Assembly: GCF_001629705.1 (NCBI RefSeq)
Contig: NZ_CP015378.1
Location: 1,364,001-1,428,000, forward strand
Source of the DNA: Fictibacillus phosphorivorans
GTDB taxonomy: Bacteria; Bacillota; Bacilli; Bacillales; Fictibacillaceae
Length of the DNA stretch: 64,000 bases
Direction of reading: 5' to 3'
Below the pieces are notes generated by a model. It saw only the letters and a program-made list of their open reading frames with translations, was not told where the DNA came from and searched no databases. Numbering within the stretch: the first letter of the stretch is position 1; each line of letters opens with the position of its first letter. Positions 1 through 7,779 of the stretch are shown one piece after another. The position numbers were made by a program, and so were the translations under genes.

Positions 1-108
1 GATCTTGTTCTGCTTAATGAAGATCTCAGCATTGATTCAGTTATCGCGTTGGGTCAAGTGATGGTTCTAGACGGAGAGGCTGTAATTAAGGGAACCTTTG
101 AAGATTAA
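1..108 (+). CDS. iadA: C-terminal end of probable isoaspartyl dipeptidase (partial)
   Basis: Only the last 35 codons are present, read in frame 1 from the window edge to the TAA at 106-108. The peptide has the form of an amidohydrolase C-terminus: a DLVLLNEDLSID strand, then VIALGQVMVLDGE and a terminal VIKGTFED. The closing KGTFE pattern is what I remember from beta-aspartyl (isoaspartyl) dipeptidases of the IadA type, zinc enzymes that cleave isoaspartyl peptides produced by protein ageing. Other amidohydrolases (N-acetylglucosamine-6-phosphate deacetylase, adenine deaminase) end in a similar beta-sandwich strand, so the exact enzyme cannot be fixed from this fragment. A terminator follows directly. 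Confidence 0.55.
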   Translation, partial: DLVLLNEDLSIDSVIALGQVMVLDGEAVIKGTFED

Positions 109-136
109 AGGGAGCGATATTAACGCTTCCTTTTTC
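107..136 (+). terminator. Rho-independent terminator after iadA-like gene
   Basis: AAAGGGAGCG and CGCTTCCTTT form a stem with one G:T pair and a short AT loop, followed by TTTTT. It overlaps the stop codon of the upstream partial gene. Confidence 0.75.
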
Positions 137-204
137 ACTTTCAACTTATGAAATATATGGTAAAATAGATAACATACATAATTTTCTTAAAAGGTGGCGA
201 TCAT

Positions 205-660
205 GTGGCAAAACAAGAAATTCCAACAACGTTAAGTCCTGAATTGTATGAACACCTGCAAGGCGAACAGCTTGTCCTCTTAGGGACCGTTGACGTGGAA
301 ACAACAGCTCCATCTGTTAACGCAATATCATGGGTAAAGAGTTTGTCGAAAGAGAAGATTCGGTTTACGGTGACGAACAATTCACGCATCGTAACAAATA
401 TTAAAGATAATCCACATGTGGTCCTTACAGTAGTTGGTCTTGAAACTGTGTATTCAATTAATGGAAAAGCGAACATACTGCAAGAAACCATGGAAGGTGT
501 ACCATTAAAGCTTGCGAAGATCGAAGTAGACATCGATCAAGTGTTTGAAAGTATGTTCTGGGGTGCAAAGATCGTTCAAGAACCAGTATATGAAAAAACG
601 TATAACGAAAAGAAAGCAAAAGAGTTAGATGTACAAGTATATGACGCTTTAATGAAATAA
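205..660 (+). CDS. Pyridoxamine 5'-phosphate oxidase-like (split-barrel flavin) family protein
   Basis: A 151-residue protein starting at GTG 205; AAGGTGG lies about 7 bases upstream, and the ATG at 203 is out of frame. The order of elements fits the small FMN-binding split barrel of the PNPOx-like family: an N-terminal helix (LSPELYEHLQGEQ), a strand with LVLLGTVD, then NAISWVKSLSKEKIRFTV, then RIVTNIKDNPHVVLTVVG, and an acidic C-terminal part with a FWGAKIVQEP segment. Such proteins bind a flavin or a related cofactor and reduce small substrates; the substrate here cannot be read from sequence. It is monocistronic, with a terminator on the 3' side. Family assignment fairly safe, function unknown. 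Confidence 0.65.
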   Translation: MAKQEIPTTLSPELYEHLQGEQLVLLGTVDVETTAPSVNAISWVKSLSKEKIRFTVTNNSRIVTNIKDNPHVVLTVVGLETVYSINGKANILQETMEGVPLKLAKIEVDIDQVFESMFWGAKIVQEPVYEKTYNEKKAKELDVQVYDALMK

Positions 661-694
661 AGCTGACTTTTTCGCAACTAGAAGAAATGTACAA

Positions 695-727
695 ACCGTC
701 AAAACATTATGTTGTGGCGGTTTTTTG
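695..727 (+). terminator. Rho-independent terminator
   Basis: AACCGTC pairs with GGCGGTT (one wobble pair), and the loop can extend the stem through AACAT/ATGTT; a TTTT tract follows. Confidence 0.65.
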
Positions 728-787
728 GTTATTTTTTAAATTTGTGCAAGAAGAAAAGAGTGTCAGATCATAAAGGGGGAATCACAA

Positions 788-1165
788 ATGCCTATCCAGT
801 ACCGATTGTTTCTCTTGTCGGGGCTTATTTCAATATTGGTCGGGATCTTACAGATCACGAGTCTTTTAGAAACGAAAGCGGATGGTTTGAGTGTTTGGGG
901 GTATTTTCTTTTAATATGGGGGATTGTTGCATTTCTTTGTGCGTTAAACCGTTTTAAGATCGGGTGGATAAATAACTTAATAGCTACAATGGGAGCAGTT
1001 ATACATGGAGCGGTGGTTATGTACAGCCTCTTATTCCCGTTTGAAACGGTTACAAAAGGAATGTCGTACTTGTACCCGATCATGTCTTTCATCTCAGTAT
1101 GTTGCTGTGCGGTAATTCTAGGATTAAAAAGTGATAAAACACATTCAAAAATGATCAGCAAATAG
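788..1165 (+). CDS. Hypothetical four-helix membrane protein
   Basis: A 125-residue protein with ATG at 788 preceded by AAAGGGGGAATCACA. Four hydrophobic segments can be seen, roughly residues 7-27, 36-55, 62-84 and 94-113, with a short basic C-terminal tail (KSDKTHSKMISK), giving a compact integral membrane protein. I recognise no motif or family, and the gene stands alone between two unrelated genes. It has good coding character: a ribosome binding site, hydrophobic segments spaced as in real membrane proteins, and no overlap with a better reading frame. Confidence 0.6.
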   Translation: MPIQYRLFLLSGLISILVGILQITSLLETKADGLSVWGYFLLIWGIVAFLCALNRFKIGWINNLIATMGAVIHGAVVMYSLLFPFETVTKGMSYLYPIMSFISVCCCAVILGLKSDKTHSKMISK

Positions 1166-1276
1166 TGTGCTTTTTTACTTTATGATAAAATTAGATCATT
1201 AACTCCTTGTTAGTTGGTTTTAAACAAGGTAACTGTGGCTACGATGAGGGTATGAGGAAGAAAAGGAGAACGATTG

Positions 1277-1882
1277 ATGGACTGGCGAAACTGGGAACGC
1301 TATTTTACTGAAAAAAACATATTAGAGCTACTCGATCAATACAAAGATCTAGGTTTCTTGCCAGGAATATTGCTACCTATGCTCGAATCATTTTTGCCGA
1401 TTCTTCCACTTTTTATTTTTGTAGCGGGAAATGCAGCGGCATACGGATTTTGGTTAGGCTTTCTTTATTCGTGGATCGGGGTATGCGTAGGATCAATCAT
1501 TGTGTTTCTACTAGTACGACGTTTTGGACAGAAGCGATTCTTGAACTTTTTAAACAGACATACGAACACAACACGGATGCTAGGATGGGTTGAGAGGCAC
1601 GGCTTTGGTATGCTTTTTCTTATTTATTGTTTTCCGTTTACTCCATCTGCTCTTGTAAACGTAGTAGGCGGATTATCACGGATTAATACGAAAACCTTCT
1701 TGCTGGCGTTAACTCTAGGTAAATTGGTGATGATCGCGATCGTTTCATTTATCGGATATGACTTTGTTGATGTGTTGAAGAGTCCTTTAAAACTTGGAAT
1801 GATTGCTTTTGGTATATTCGTATTGTGGCTAGGTGGAAAAATTGTTGAATCCAGACTTAAAGAATCAGAGCACCGGGCGTGA
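1277..1882 (+). CDS. TVP38/TMEM64 (VTT, DedA-like) family membrane protein
   Basis: A 201-residue membrane protein. I chose ATG 1277 over the adjacent TTG 1274 because AAAGGAG ends about 9 bases before it. The family signature is present: the re-entrant segment LLPMLESFLPILPLFIFVAGNAAAYG near residue 33, and later GFGMLFLIYCFPFTPSALVNVVGGLSRI, the FxPxxPxxxxNxxxGLSR element typical of TVP38/TMEM64 and DedA-type proteins. These are thought to be lipid scramblase or membrane-homeostasis proteins; the specific role of this one is unknown. Five or six membrane spans are expected. Confidence 0.75.
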   Translation: MDWRNWERYFTEKNILELLDQYKDLGFLPGILLPMLESFLPILPLFIFVAGNAAAYGFWLGFLYSWIGVCVGSIIVFLLVRRFGQKRFLNFLNRHTNTTRMLGWVERHGFGMLFLIYCFPFTPSALVNVVGGLSRINTKTFLLALTLGKLVMIAIVSFIGYDFVDVLKSPLKLGMIAFGIFVLWLGGKIVESRLKESEHRA

Positions 1883-1904
1883 TAAAAGCGCTAGGTGCTT
1901 TTTT
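1869..1904 (+). terminator. Rho-independent terminator
   Basis: AGCACC at the end of the reading frame can pair with GGTGCT, or the shorter AAAAGCGC with GGTGCTTTT; a T tract follows. Confidence 0.55.
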
Positions 1905-1963
1905 GCTTTCACGAAGATCTTTTTCCTTGAATATAGTTAAAAAAGAGGAAGGGAGACTTTGTA

Positions 1964-2713
1964 TTGATTAAGATCAAGTCACAAAAGCAGATTGAAAAGA
2001 TGCATGAAGCAGGAAGGCTGCTCGCTTCATGTCATAGAGAATTAAGCAAGCTTGTTACGCCAGGAACATCAACATTGAAACTTGATCAATTTGTTGAAAA
2101 TTTTTTAAAAGCTCACGGAGCAAAAGCTGCACAAAAAGGATATATGGGCTATCCTTATGCAACTTGTGCTTCTGTAAATGATGAAGTATGTCATGGGCTT
2201 CCTAATAAAAGAGCGTTAAAAGAAGGTGATATCGTAACGATTGATTTTGTTGTGAACTTAAATGGGTGGTTGGCCGATTCTGCATGGTCGTATGCAGTGG
2301 GAAACGTTTCTACGAAATCTCAAGACTTGATGGATGCAACGAAGAAAGCACTATATAAAGGGATAGAACAAGCTCAAGTTGGTAATCGTATAGGTGATAT
2401 AGGTCATGCGATCCAAACCTATGCGGAGAGTAAGGGATATTCAATCGTTCGAGAGTTTATTGGGCATGGTATTGGTCGTTCCATACATGAAGAGCCTCAA
2501 GTTCACCATATAGGAGAGCGTAATACGGGAATCACTTTAAAAGAGGGTATGGTCATAACCATCGAGCCTATACTCAATGCAGGGCGGCCGCATGTTAGTT
2601 TAACAGAGGATGGTTGGACAGCTGTGACGTACGATGGAAGTCTTTCAGCGCAATATGAACATACCGTTGCCATCATGAAAGATGGACCAATTATTTTAAC
2701 AGAACAAGCTTAA
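1964..2713 (+). CDS. Type I methionine aminopeptidase (second, MapB-like)
   Basis: A 249-residue metalloprotease that removes the initiator methionine. The start is TTG 1964, with GAGGAAGGGAG upstream. The pita-bread fold and all five metal ligands are visible: Asp in TIDFVVNLNGW (about residue 92), Asp in LADSAWSYAVG (about 103), His in FIGHGIGRSIHEEP (about 167), Glu in VITIEPILN (about 200) and Glu in QYEHTVAIM (about 231). There is no N-terminal SH3-binding or zinc-finger extension. Its place outside the ribosomal protein operon and its length resemble the second aminopeptidase of Bacillus subtilis (YflG/MapB) rather than the essential Map; this is from memory. A terminator follows. Confidence 0.92.
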   Translation: MIKIKSQKQIEKMHEAGRLLASCHRELSKLVTPGTSTLKLDQFVENFLKAHGAKAAQKGYMGYPYATCASVNDEVCHGLPNKRALKEGDIVTIDFVVNLNGWLADSAWSYAVGNVSTKSQDLMDATKKALYKGIEQAQVGNRIGDIGHAIQTYAESKGYSIVREFIGHGIGRSIHEEPQVHHIGERNTGITLKEGMVITIEPILNAGRPHVSLTEDGWTAVTYDGSLSAQYEHTVAIMKDGPIILTEQA

Positions 2714-2720
2714 AATAAAC

Positions 2721-2761
2721 ATTGCCGCATATTCTTTAAAGAAGAGCGGTAATTTTTTTTG
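2721..2761 (+). terminator. Rho-independent terminator
   Basis: ATTGCCGC and GCGGTAAT form an 8-bp stem with an AT-rich loop, followed by eight T residues. Confidence 0.8.
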
Positions 2762-2782
2762 CTCTTAAGGTTATTTTTTTAA

Positions 2783-2807
2783 AGTAACTTGACATAGACA
2801 AGTTACT
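2783..2807. promoter_or_regulatory. Perfect 9-bp inverted repeat (operator) over the DoxX promoter
   Basis: The arms AGTAACTTG (2783-2791) and CAAGTTACT (2799-2807) are exact reverse complements with a 7-bp spacer. They cover the -35 box of the promoter for the DoxX gene, and a related half-site (AGTAAGTT) lies just before the coding region. This architecture suits a dimeric winged-helix repressor of the MarR or HxlR/DUF24 type. CatD, a DoxX protein of B. subtilis, is controlled by such regulators (established knowledge); the identity of the regulator here is inference. Confidence 0.65.
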
Positions 2808-2818
2808 CATTGTAATAT
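2789..2818 (+). promoter_or_regulatory. SigA-type promoter of DoxX gene
   Basis: TTGACA at 2789-2794, an 18-bp spacer, and TAATAT at 2813-2818 preceded by TG. The -35 box lies inside the inverted repeat. Confidence 0.6.
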
Positions 2819-2866
2819 ACTAACATAAAGTAAGTTAAAATGATGAGAAGAAAGAGGGGATTATGG

Positions 2867-3268
2867 ATGGTATCATTAGGATTACTTATTATTCGTTTAG
2901 TTGTGGGGCTTTCATTAGCAGCACATGGAGCTCAAAAGTTGTTTGGGTGGTTCGGCGGTTATGGATTAAAAGGAACTGGAGGCTGGATGGAATCCATCGG
3001 TATTAAACCAGGCTATACGATGGCTCTATTAGCAGGTCTGGCTGAATTTGGCGGAGGACTTTTGTTTGCCGCAGGTTTGTTTACCGAAATTGGTGCTGTG
3101 CTGATCGCTGGAACGATGCTTGTGGCTGCAGTTAAAGTACACTTGCAGAACGGGTTCTGGGTAACATCGAACGGCTATGAGTTTAACCTAGTCTTAATCG
3201 CAGTAGTGATAGGAGTCGCCTTAACAGGTGCAGGAGATTATTCTTTGGATCACCTTTGGTTAAAATAG
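2867..3268 (+). CDS. DoxX family membrane protein
   Basis: A 133-residue protein with four hydrophobic segments. ATG 2867 is preferred because AGAGGGGA lies 7-8 bases before it; the upstream in-frame ATG pair at 2840 has no ribosome binding site. The family pattern is clear: LIIRLVVGLSLAAHGAQKLFGWFGGYGLKGTGGWMESIG at the start, then LAGLAEFGGGLLFAAGLFTEIGA and later VHLQNGFWVTSNGYEFNLVLIAV. DoxX proteins are small membrane components linked to quinone, thiol or catechol stress and sometimes to a partner oxidoreductase or dioxygenase; no such partner is adjacent here. The palindrome over its promoter suggests induction by a repressor that senses a chemical stress (inference). Confidence 0.85.
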   Translation: MVSLGLLIIRLVVGLSLAAHGAQKLFGWFGGYGLKGTGGWMESIGIKPGYTMALLAGLAEFGGGLLFAAGLFTEIGAVLIAGTMLVAAVKVHLQNGFWVTSNGYEFNLVLIAVVIGVALTGAGDYSLDHLWLK

Positions 3269-3292
3269 AACTGAATACAGAACAAAAATGAC

Positions 3293-3321
3293 GAAACCAC
3301 TTTATGCTAAGTGGTTTTTTC
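3293..3321 (+). terminator. Rho-independent terminator after DoxX gene
   Basis: AAACCACTT and AAGTGGTTT form a 9-bp stem with a TATGCT-like loop and a T tract. Confidence 0.85.
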
Positions 3322-3369
3322 TTTTGGCTATGTAATTAAGATCAGAAGAAAAGATTCAATACGATACCA

Positions 3370-3398
3370 TAGTCACAGTTAGAAAAATCACTTATAAT
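3370..3398 (+). promoter_or_regulatory. Possible SigA promoter of mgtE
   Basis: A good -10 TATAAT at 3393-3398 with a weak -35 (TAGTCA, 3370-3375) at 17 bp. The space between the upstream terminator and the start is too short for an M-box magnesium riboswitch. Confidence 0.35.
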
Positions 3399-3430
3399 GG
3401 TGAAGTACTTTTATAAGGAGGTGACGTTCC

Positions 3431-4789
3431 TTGTTTAAAGAGATGTCAGAGAACCAGATATTATTATATGTCATAAAAAACTTAAAAGAGTTACGGAAAA
3501 AAGAATTTCAGCTTTTAATCGATGAACTTCACCCGTATGATATCGCAAATGTGTATAAAAATTTGCCTGAGAAGCACAGACATAAGTTTGTTACGTTCTT
3601 AACCACAAGACAGATTGCTTCCTTGATTCAAGAACTTGAAAGTGATCTTCAGATGGAAATTCTGAACAAACTTGGCATTGAGCGCTCATCTCACATTATG
3701 AACTTAATGGAGAATGATGACTTAGCAGACCTTCTCGGTAACTTGGATGTTAATGAGATTCAAGATTTTCTATCTTCTATGAAGGCAGATGAATCCAAAA
3801 CCGTTCAAAGTCTAATGCAATATGATTCAGATACAGCTGGTGGTATCATGACCAACCGGTTCGTATGGATTCCGCAAGTGTATACGGTTAGAGATGCGGT
3901 TGAAAAGCTAAAAACATTCGCCGGTTTTGCAGAGAATATTTATTACTTATATGTCATTGATGATGAAAGAAAACTTGTTGGTGTAGTCTCTTATCGTGAT
4001 CTATTATTAGCAGAGATGGATGAGAAGATAGAGGAAATCATGTACAGCAGGGTTATCTCCGTACCTGCAGAGACAGACCAAGAAGAAGTAGCGCGTACCA
4101 TTGAGCGCTATGACTTTATAGCTGTTCCTGTAACGGATGAAAACGATCGTTTGATCGGAATTGTTACAGTCGACGATGTTCTCGATGTATTAATAGAAGA
4201 AGCGAATGAAGACATCGAGAAGTTATCAGCGACGGGTAAATCCATTGATTTTCAGACAAGTGCTCTTGTAGCTTCATACAGAAGACTACCTTGGCTTATT
4301 TTGCTTCTGTTTATAGGGATTTTATCTGGAAGTATTATAAGCACGTTTGAAGGAACGATTGAACGCGCAGTTGCACTTACGTACTTTATGCCAATGATTG
4401 CAGGTATGACAGGGAATACGGGCACACAATCTCTTGCAGTAGTTGTTCGTGGACTTGTATCGCATGACATCGATCGGCCGACTATTATGAAATTAATACT
4501 CCGAGAATTTGGTGTTGGATTTATTATAGGAATTACATGTGGAATTCTCATTTCGATCGTTGCTTACCTTTGGAAAGGAAATTTAATATTGGGGCTAGTT
4601 GTTGGTAGCTCTTTGTTCTTTACTCTGATAATCGGTACGCTGGCAGGAACACTTATCCCGTTATTACTCTACAGGTTTAAGATTGACCCAGCGGTAGCGT
4701 CGGGACCTCTTATCACAACATTGAATGATATTTTTTCACTCTTGGTATACTTTGGTACAGCAACAATGTTTCTGTCTCATCTTCTTTAA
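3431..4789 (+). CDS. mgtE: Magnesium transporter MgtE
   Basis: A 452-residue protein; TTG start at 3431 with a near-perfect AAGGAGGTG about 8 bases upstream. Domain order is that of MgtE: an N-terminal superhelical MgtE_N domain (about 1-130, repeated LLGNLDVNEIQDFLSSM motifs, then LMQYDSDTAGGIMT), two CBS domains (about 135-255, ending VTVDDVLDVLIEEA), a connecting helix, and five membrane segments (about 285-452). The pore signature PMIAGMTGNTGTQSLAVVVRGL is present, as is the conserved SGPLITTLNDIFSLLVYF. It is a gated Mg2+ channel in the cytoplasmic membrane, with the CBS/N domains sensing cytosolic magnesium. Monocistronic; a terminator follows. Confidence 0.95.
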   Translation: MFKEMSENQILLYVIKNLKELRKKEFQLLIDELHPYDIANVYKNLPEKHRHKFVTFLTTRQIASLIQELESDLQMEILNKLGIERSSHIMNLMENDDLADLLGNLDVNEIQDFLSSMKADESKTVQSLMQYDSDTAGGIMTNRFVWIPQVYTVRDAVEKLKTFAGFAENIYYLYVIDDERKLVGVVSYRDLLLAEMDEKIEEIMYSRVISVPAETDQEEVARTIERYDFIAVPVTDENDRLIGIVTVDDVLDVLIEEANEDIEKLSATGKSIDFQTSALVASYRRLPWLILLLFIGILSGSIISTFEGTIERAVALTYFMPMIAGMTGNTGTQSLAVVVRGLVSHDIDRPTIMKLILREFGVGFIIGITCGILISIVAYLWKGNLILGLVVGSSLFFTLIIGTLAGTLIPLLLYRFKIDPAVASGPLITTLNDIFSLLVYFGTATMFLSHLL

Positions 4790-4840
4790 AAAATATTAGT
4801 GAAGTTAAGTCGAAGTAATAACAGATAGTGTAGGAATTAA

Positions 4841-4869
4841 AAATCAGTCTTCTGACTGGTTTTTTATTT
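4841..4869 (+). terminator. Rho-independent terminator after mgtE
   Basis: AATCAGTC and GACTGGTT pair around a TTCT loop (one wobble pair), followed by a long T tract. Confidence 0.75.
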
Positions 4870-4934
4870 TTAAAAAAATGTTGCATTTTTCCAATTCGCA
4901 GATACAATTAAACAAAATAAGGAGGAGTATAGAG

Positions 4935-5762
4935 ATGATAGTTAAGTTGGATCAAACGTGGCACGGAAAAGTTATGGACTATTTGAGTGCAGAACCTGCG
5001 CTAAACTTATTCATTATTGCTGATATCGAGAATTTTGGATATGAAACAGATTCTCAAGACATCTGGGCAGATGTTGAGGAGAACGGAGCGATCACAGGCA
5101 TCCTTCTTCGTTATAAAGGAAACTACCTTCCTTATGCTAAAGGGGAGATTAATGCAAAAGCATTCTCAGAGATTATCAATAAAGATAAAAATTATGAGAT
5201 GCTTTCTGGTAAAAAGGAAATCACGGACCAGTTCACTCCTCATTTACAGTTTGAGCGAACAAAGGAGCTATATTTTGCTGAACTAACAGATGCAGAATCC
5301 ATAAAGAAGAATATACCAAGAGAAAGCATCTTACAAGCAGAGCTTAAAGATGTTGATGGCCTCATGGAATTAAAATATTTAATCAAAGAATTCTCAATTG
5401 GAAAAACAGCTAAAGAAAGCTTGGAGCAAGCATTATCGACCAAAACAGGACGCACTTATTTTATAAAAGAAGAGGGTAGCATTGTTTCTTGTGCTTCTTC
5501 TACGGCAGAAAATTCACTGTCGGCGATGATTGTCGGCGTTTGTTCACACCCTGAAAAAAGAAACAAAGGGTATGCTTCACTTTGTATGGAAGCGCTATGC
5601 TACGATATTTTAGCTGAAGGGAAAACGCTCTGTCTTTTCTATGATAACCCTAAAGCAGGATCGATATATAAGCGTTTAGGCTTTAAAGATATTGGATTTT
5701 GGAGTATGAACTATTCAGTCCAAACAACAGAAACCCAAAAAAACCAAGAAGTAGTGAAATAA
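4935..5762 (+). CDS. GNAT family N-acetyltransferase
   Basis: A 275-residue protein. ATG 4935 is chosen because AAGGAGGAGT precedes it by about 7 bases; the in-frame ATG at 4878 lies in the terminator and lacks a ribosome binding site. The C-terminal half carries the GNAT fold: a strand SAMIVGVCSHPEKRNKGYASLCMEAL with the acetyl-CoA pyrophosphate-binding RxxGxA (R-N-K-G-Y-A), then GKTLCLFYDNPKAGSIYKRLGFKDIGFW, the usual N-P-x-A-x-x-x-Y-x-x-x-GF ending. The N-terminal half is a degenerate GNAT-like domain, a two-domain layout common in Bacillus. Substrate unknown. Confidence 0.8.
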   Translation: MIVKLDQTWHGKVMDYLSAEPALNLFIIADIENFGYETDSQDIWADVEENGAITGILLRYKGNYLPYAKGEINAKAFSEIINKDKNYEMLSGKKEITDQFTPHLQFERTKELYFAELTDAESIKKNIPRESILQAELKDVDGLMELKYLIKEFSIGKTAKESLEQALSTKTGRTYFIKEEGSIVSCASSTAENSLSAMIVGVCSHPEKRNKGYASLCMEALCYDILAEGKTLCLFYDNPKAGSIYKRLGFKDIGFWSMNYSVQTTETQKNQEVVK

Positions 5763-5779
5763 CTTTCTTACTTTAAATG

Positions 5780-5870
5780 AAGTGAAGATGCGAGACTCTC
5801 GGCTAGGATGTGGAGGGCAGCCCGAAGAATGATGTGACTCGTTTAGACCCGACGTTTTAAGGGACCTTAC
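5780..5870. repeat. Degraded copy of the large intergenic palindromic repeat
   Basis: The stretch GAAGTGAAGATGCGAGACTC resembles the left arm of the repeat copy at 49681-49806 (GGAGTGCAAGATGCGAGACTC), but the rest is strongly diverged. It lies between the GNAT gene and the terminator of the downstream convergent operon; no gene is seen here. Confidence 0.45.
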
Positions 5871-5889
5871 CAAAATAGCGTAAAAAAAT

Positions 5890-5933
5890 AAAAACGGCAG
5901 AATCGATCTCTATCGATTCCGCCGTTTTTTTCT
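5890..5933. terminator. Bidirectional rho-independent terminator
   Basis: AAAACGGC-GAATCGAT pairs with ATCGATTC-GCCGTTTT, a stem of about 17 bp with one central mismatch, flanked by A and T tracts, so it can work on both strands between the convergent GNAT and MFS genes. Confidence 0.85.
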
Positions 5934-5985
5934 TTGGCACTCTTCTAAAAGATGGTTGCTTTAAACTCTTTGTAACCTTTGCCAA

Positions 5986-6027
5986 TTGATTGGAGTGGAA
6001 AGCGAGCAGCCTGAAACGGAAATCAAC
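5986..6027. repeat. Internal-deletion remnant of the palindromic intergenic repeat
   Basis: The left end (TTGATTGGAGTGGAA) is joined directly to the right end (AGCGAGCAGCCTGAAACGG, then AAATCAAC) seen in the longer copies at 31925-32135 and 49681-49806; the middle is missing. With the degraded copy before it, this fills most of the 314-base gap between genes. Confidence 0.65.
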
Positions 6028-6075
6028 ACTTCCAAAAGCAACACAGTATACGTAAACAGCCTTTTCTTTTGTTAA

Positions 6076-7692
6076 CTAACCAAGCTTCCGTTCTGAAGAT
6101 TGTTCATGTGAAGAATTCTTTTCTTCATTAGAAGTTCTTAGTGGTATTTCTTGTAAGAAGAAAAAGGTTAGTATGAAGGCTGTGCCGATAACAATGGCGC
6201 CAGTTAAGAAAACACCGTTTAATGCATAACTTAAAGACTCACGCAAAATACCAAGTACTTGTTTAATAACGTTCAAAGATTCAGGAGGTAAAGCACTAAA
6301 TTTTTCTAAAACAGCTTCCTGATTCAGCAACACTTGAGGGTTTGCGAGCTGTTTAATCTGCGCACCCATCTCAGGTGTAACTCTAGGAGAAGATGCAACT
6401 AGCTTTTGAGACTCTTTATTAAAGTGGTCTGCTAGAGAGTTATTCATCACACTTCCCATAATGGAAACACCAATCGTACCACCAAGCTGTCTGAACAGCT
6501 GAACAGAAGAGGTCGCAACACCTAAATACTTGTGCTCAATCGCGTTCTGTACGGTTAAGGTGAAGATCGGAAAAGCTATTCCTAGTCCTGAACCAACGAG
6601 AATCATATTAAGGATTGCTGTCGTATTCGTCGTTTGTGTATCCATAAAATGCATACTCGTCATACCACTAACCATGATGAACAATCCAAGCATAGCTAAT
6701 TTCTTATACTTTCCTGTCTTTGTTATAATCTGCCCGCTAATCGTGCTTCCTGCAACCATAGCAAGTGTTAGTGGCATCATGACGAAACCGGATTTGGTGG
6801 CGGATGTTCCCATCACTCCTTGTATGAAGAAAGGCATATACATGATAGACCCGAACATACCAGCTCCCAGGAAGAATCCGATTATGTTAGAAACGGTGAA
6901 AACTTTGTTTTTGAACATATCAAGTGGTAGGACAGGACTCGAAACACGTTTTTCTGTTGCAACAAATAAAAAGAAAGCTACGATCGTTACAGTAAAAAGG
7001 CTGATGATTTCTGGAGAAACCCAATCATATTGATTTCCTGCCCAAGTGAATGAAAGGAGAAGAGGAACCATGGTTAATGTTAGTAACAGAGAACCCGTGT
7101 AATCAATGGATTCTTTCTCTTTTCTCTGTACAGAAGGAAATAGGAAGTAAATAGCAGCAAAAGCGACAAAGCCAAAAGGTAGAAAGATCCAGAATACCCA
7201 ATGCCAATGAAAGTGATCGACGATGTACCCTCCTAAAGTTGGACCAAACACACTTGCTAAGCCGAAAACACTGCTCATGATTCCTTGCCATTTACCACGT
7301 TCGCGTGGTGGAAATAGATCACCAACTGCTGTGAAAGCTGTCGACATGATCATTCCGCCTCCAAAACCTTGAACCCCTCTAAATAAGATGAGTTCAAGGA
7401 TGCTACCTGATATACCGCATAAAAGTGAACCTGCTGTAAACACACCGATTCCCAATAAGATAAATGGCTTTCTACCATAAATGTCTGATAGTTTTCCAAC
7501 TAATATGGCTGTAATACTTGAAGTGAGCATGAAAATCGTGAAAACCCAGCTATAGTATTCGATTCCTCCAAGATCAGCAATGATTTTTGGTAAAGACGTT
7601 CCAACGATTGTTTGGTTTAACGCTGCAAAAAGCATAGCAGACATGATGGAAAGCATAATAATTACCTTCCGCCGCATTTCTAGATGTTCCAT
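6076..7692 (-). CDS. MDR-type MFS transporter (DHA2 / EmrB-QacA family)
   Basis: A 538-residue drug:proton antiporter with about 14 membrane helices. The start ATG at 7692 follows AGGAGGGTG. DHA2 markers are present: LFAALNQTIVGTSLPKIIADLGG in helix 1, GKLSDIYGRKPFILLGIGVFTAGS (motif A) in loop 2-3, LILFRGVQGFGGGMIMSTAF (motif B), and GPTLGGYIVDHFHWHWVFWIFLPFG (motif C, antiporter). A soluble loop with EAVLEKFSALPPE precedes the last helix, as in many Bacillus members. It lies 70 bases downstream of a MarR gene in the same orientation, so regulator and exporter probably form one unit that is induced by the exported compound (inference). Confidence 0.92.
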   Translation of the reverse strand: MEHLEMRRKVIIMLSIMSAMLFAALNQTIVGTSLPKIIADLGGIEYYSWVFTIFMLTSSITAILVGKLSDIYGRKPFILLGIGVFTAGSLLCGISGSILELILFRGVQGFGGGMIMSTAFTAVGDLFPPRERGKWQGIMSSVFGLASVFGPTLGGYIVDHFHWHWVFWIFLPFGFVAFAAIYFLFPSVQRKEKESIDYTGSLLLTLTMVPLLLSFTWAGNQYDWVSPEIISLFTVTIVAFFLFVATEKRVSSPVLPLDMFKNKVFTVSNIIGFFLGAGMFGSIMYMPFFIQGVMGTSATKSGFVMMPLTLAMVAGSTISGQIITKTGKYKKLAMLGLFIMVSGMTSMHFMDTQTTNTTAILNMILVGSGLGIAFPIFTLTVQNAIEHKYLGVATSSVQLFRQLGGTIGVSIMGSVMNNSLADHFNKESQKLVASSPRVTPEMGAQIKQLANPQVLLNQEAVLEKFSALPPESLNVIKQVLGILRESLSYALNGVFLTGAIVIGTAFILTFFFLQEIPLRTSNEEKNSSHEQSSERKLG

Positions 7693-7706
7693 GCATCACC
7701 CTCCTA

Positions 7707-7779
7707 TTCATATTATAAATATTTAACATTGTGAATTATTTTCGAAAAGGAAAACTGCTCCACTAATCAAGCAGTTTTA
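7707..7779 (-). promoter_or_regulatory. marR-MFS intergenic control region: AT palindrome and attenuator-like hairpin
   Basis: Between the two genes there is a palindromic core TAAATATTTA (7716-7725) within a wider AT-rich imperfect inverted repeat, and a hairpin AAAACTGCT/AGCAGTTTT (7751-7779) that overlaps the end of the marR frame. On the minus strand the hairpin is followed by CCTTTT, a poor T tract, so it may only partly terminate. The palindrome is a candidate MarR site; this is inference. Confidence 0.35.

Noticed and set aside
3322..3430. M-box magnesium riboswitch before mgtE
   Set aside because: Only about 110 bases separate the terminator from the start codon, and no M-box conserved blocks are visible.
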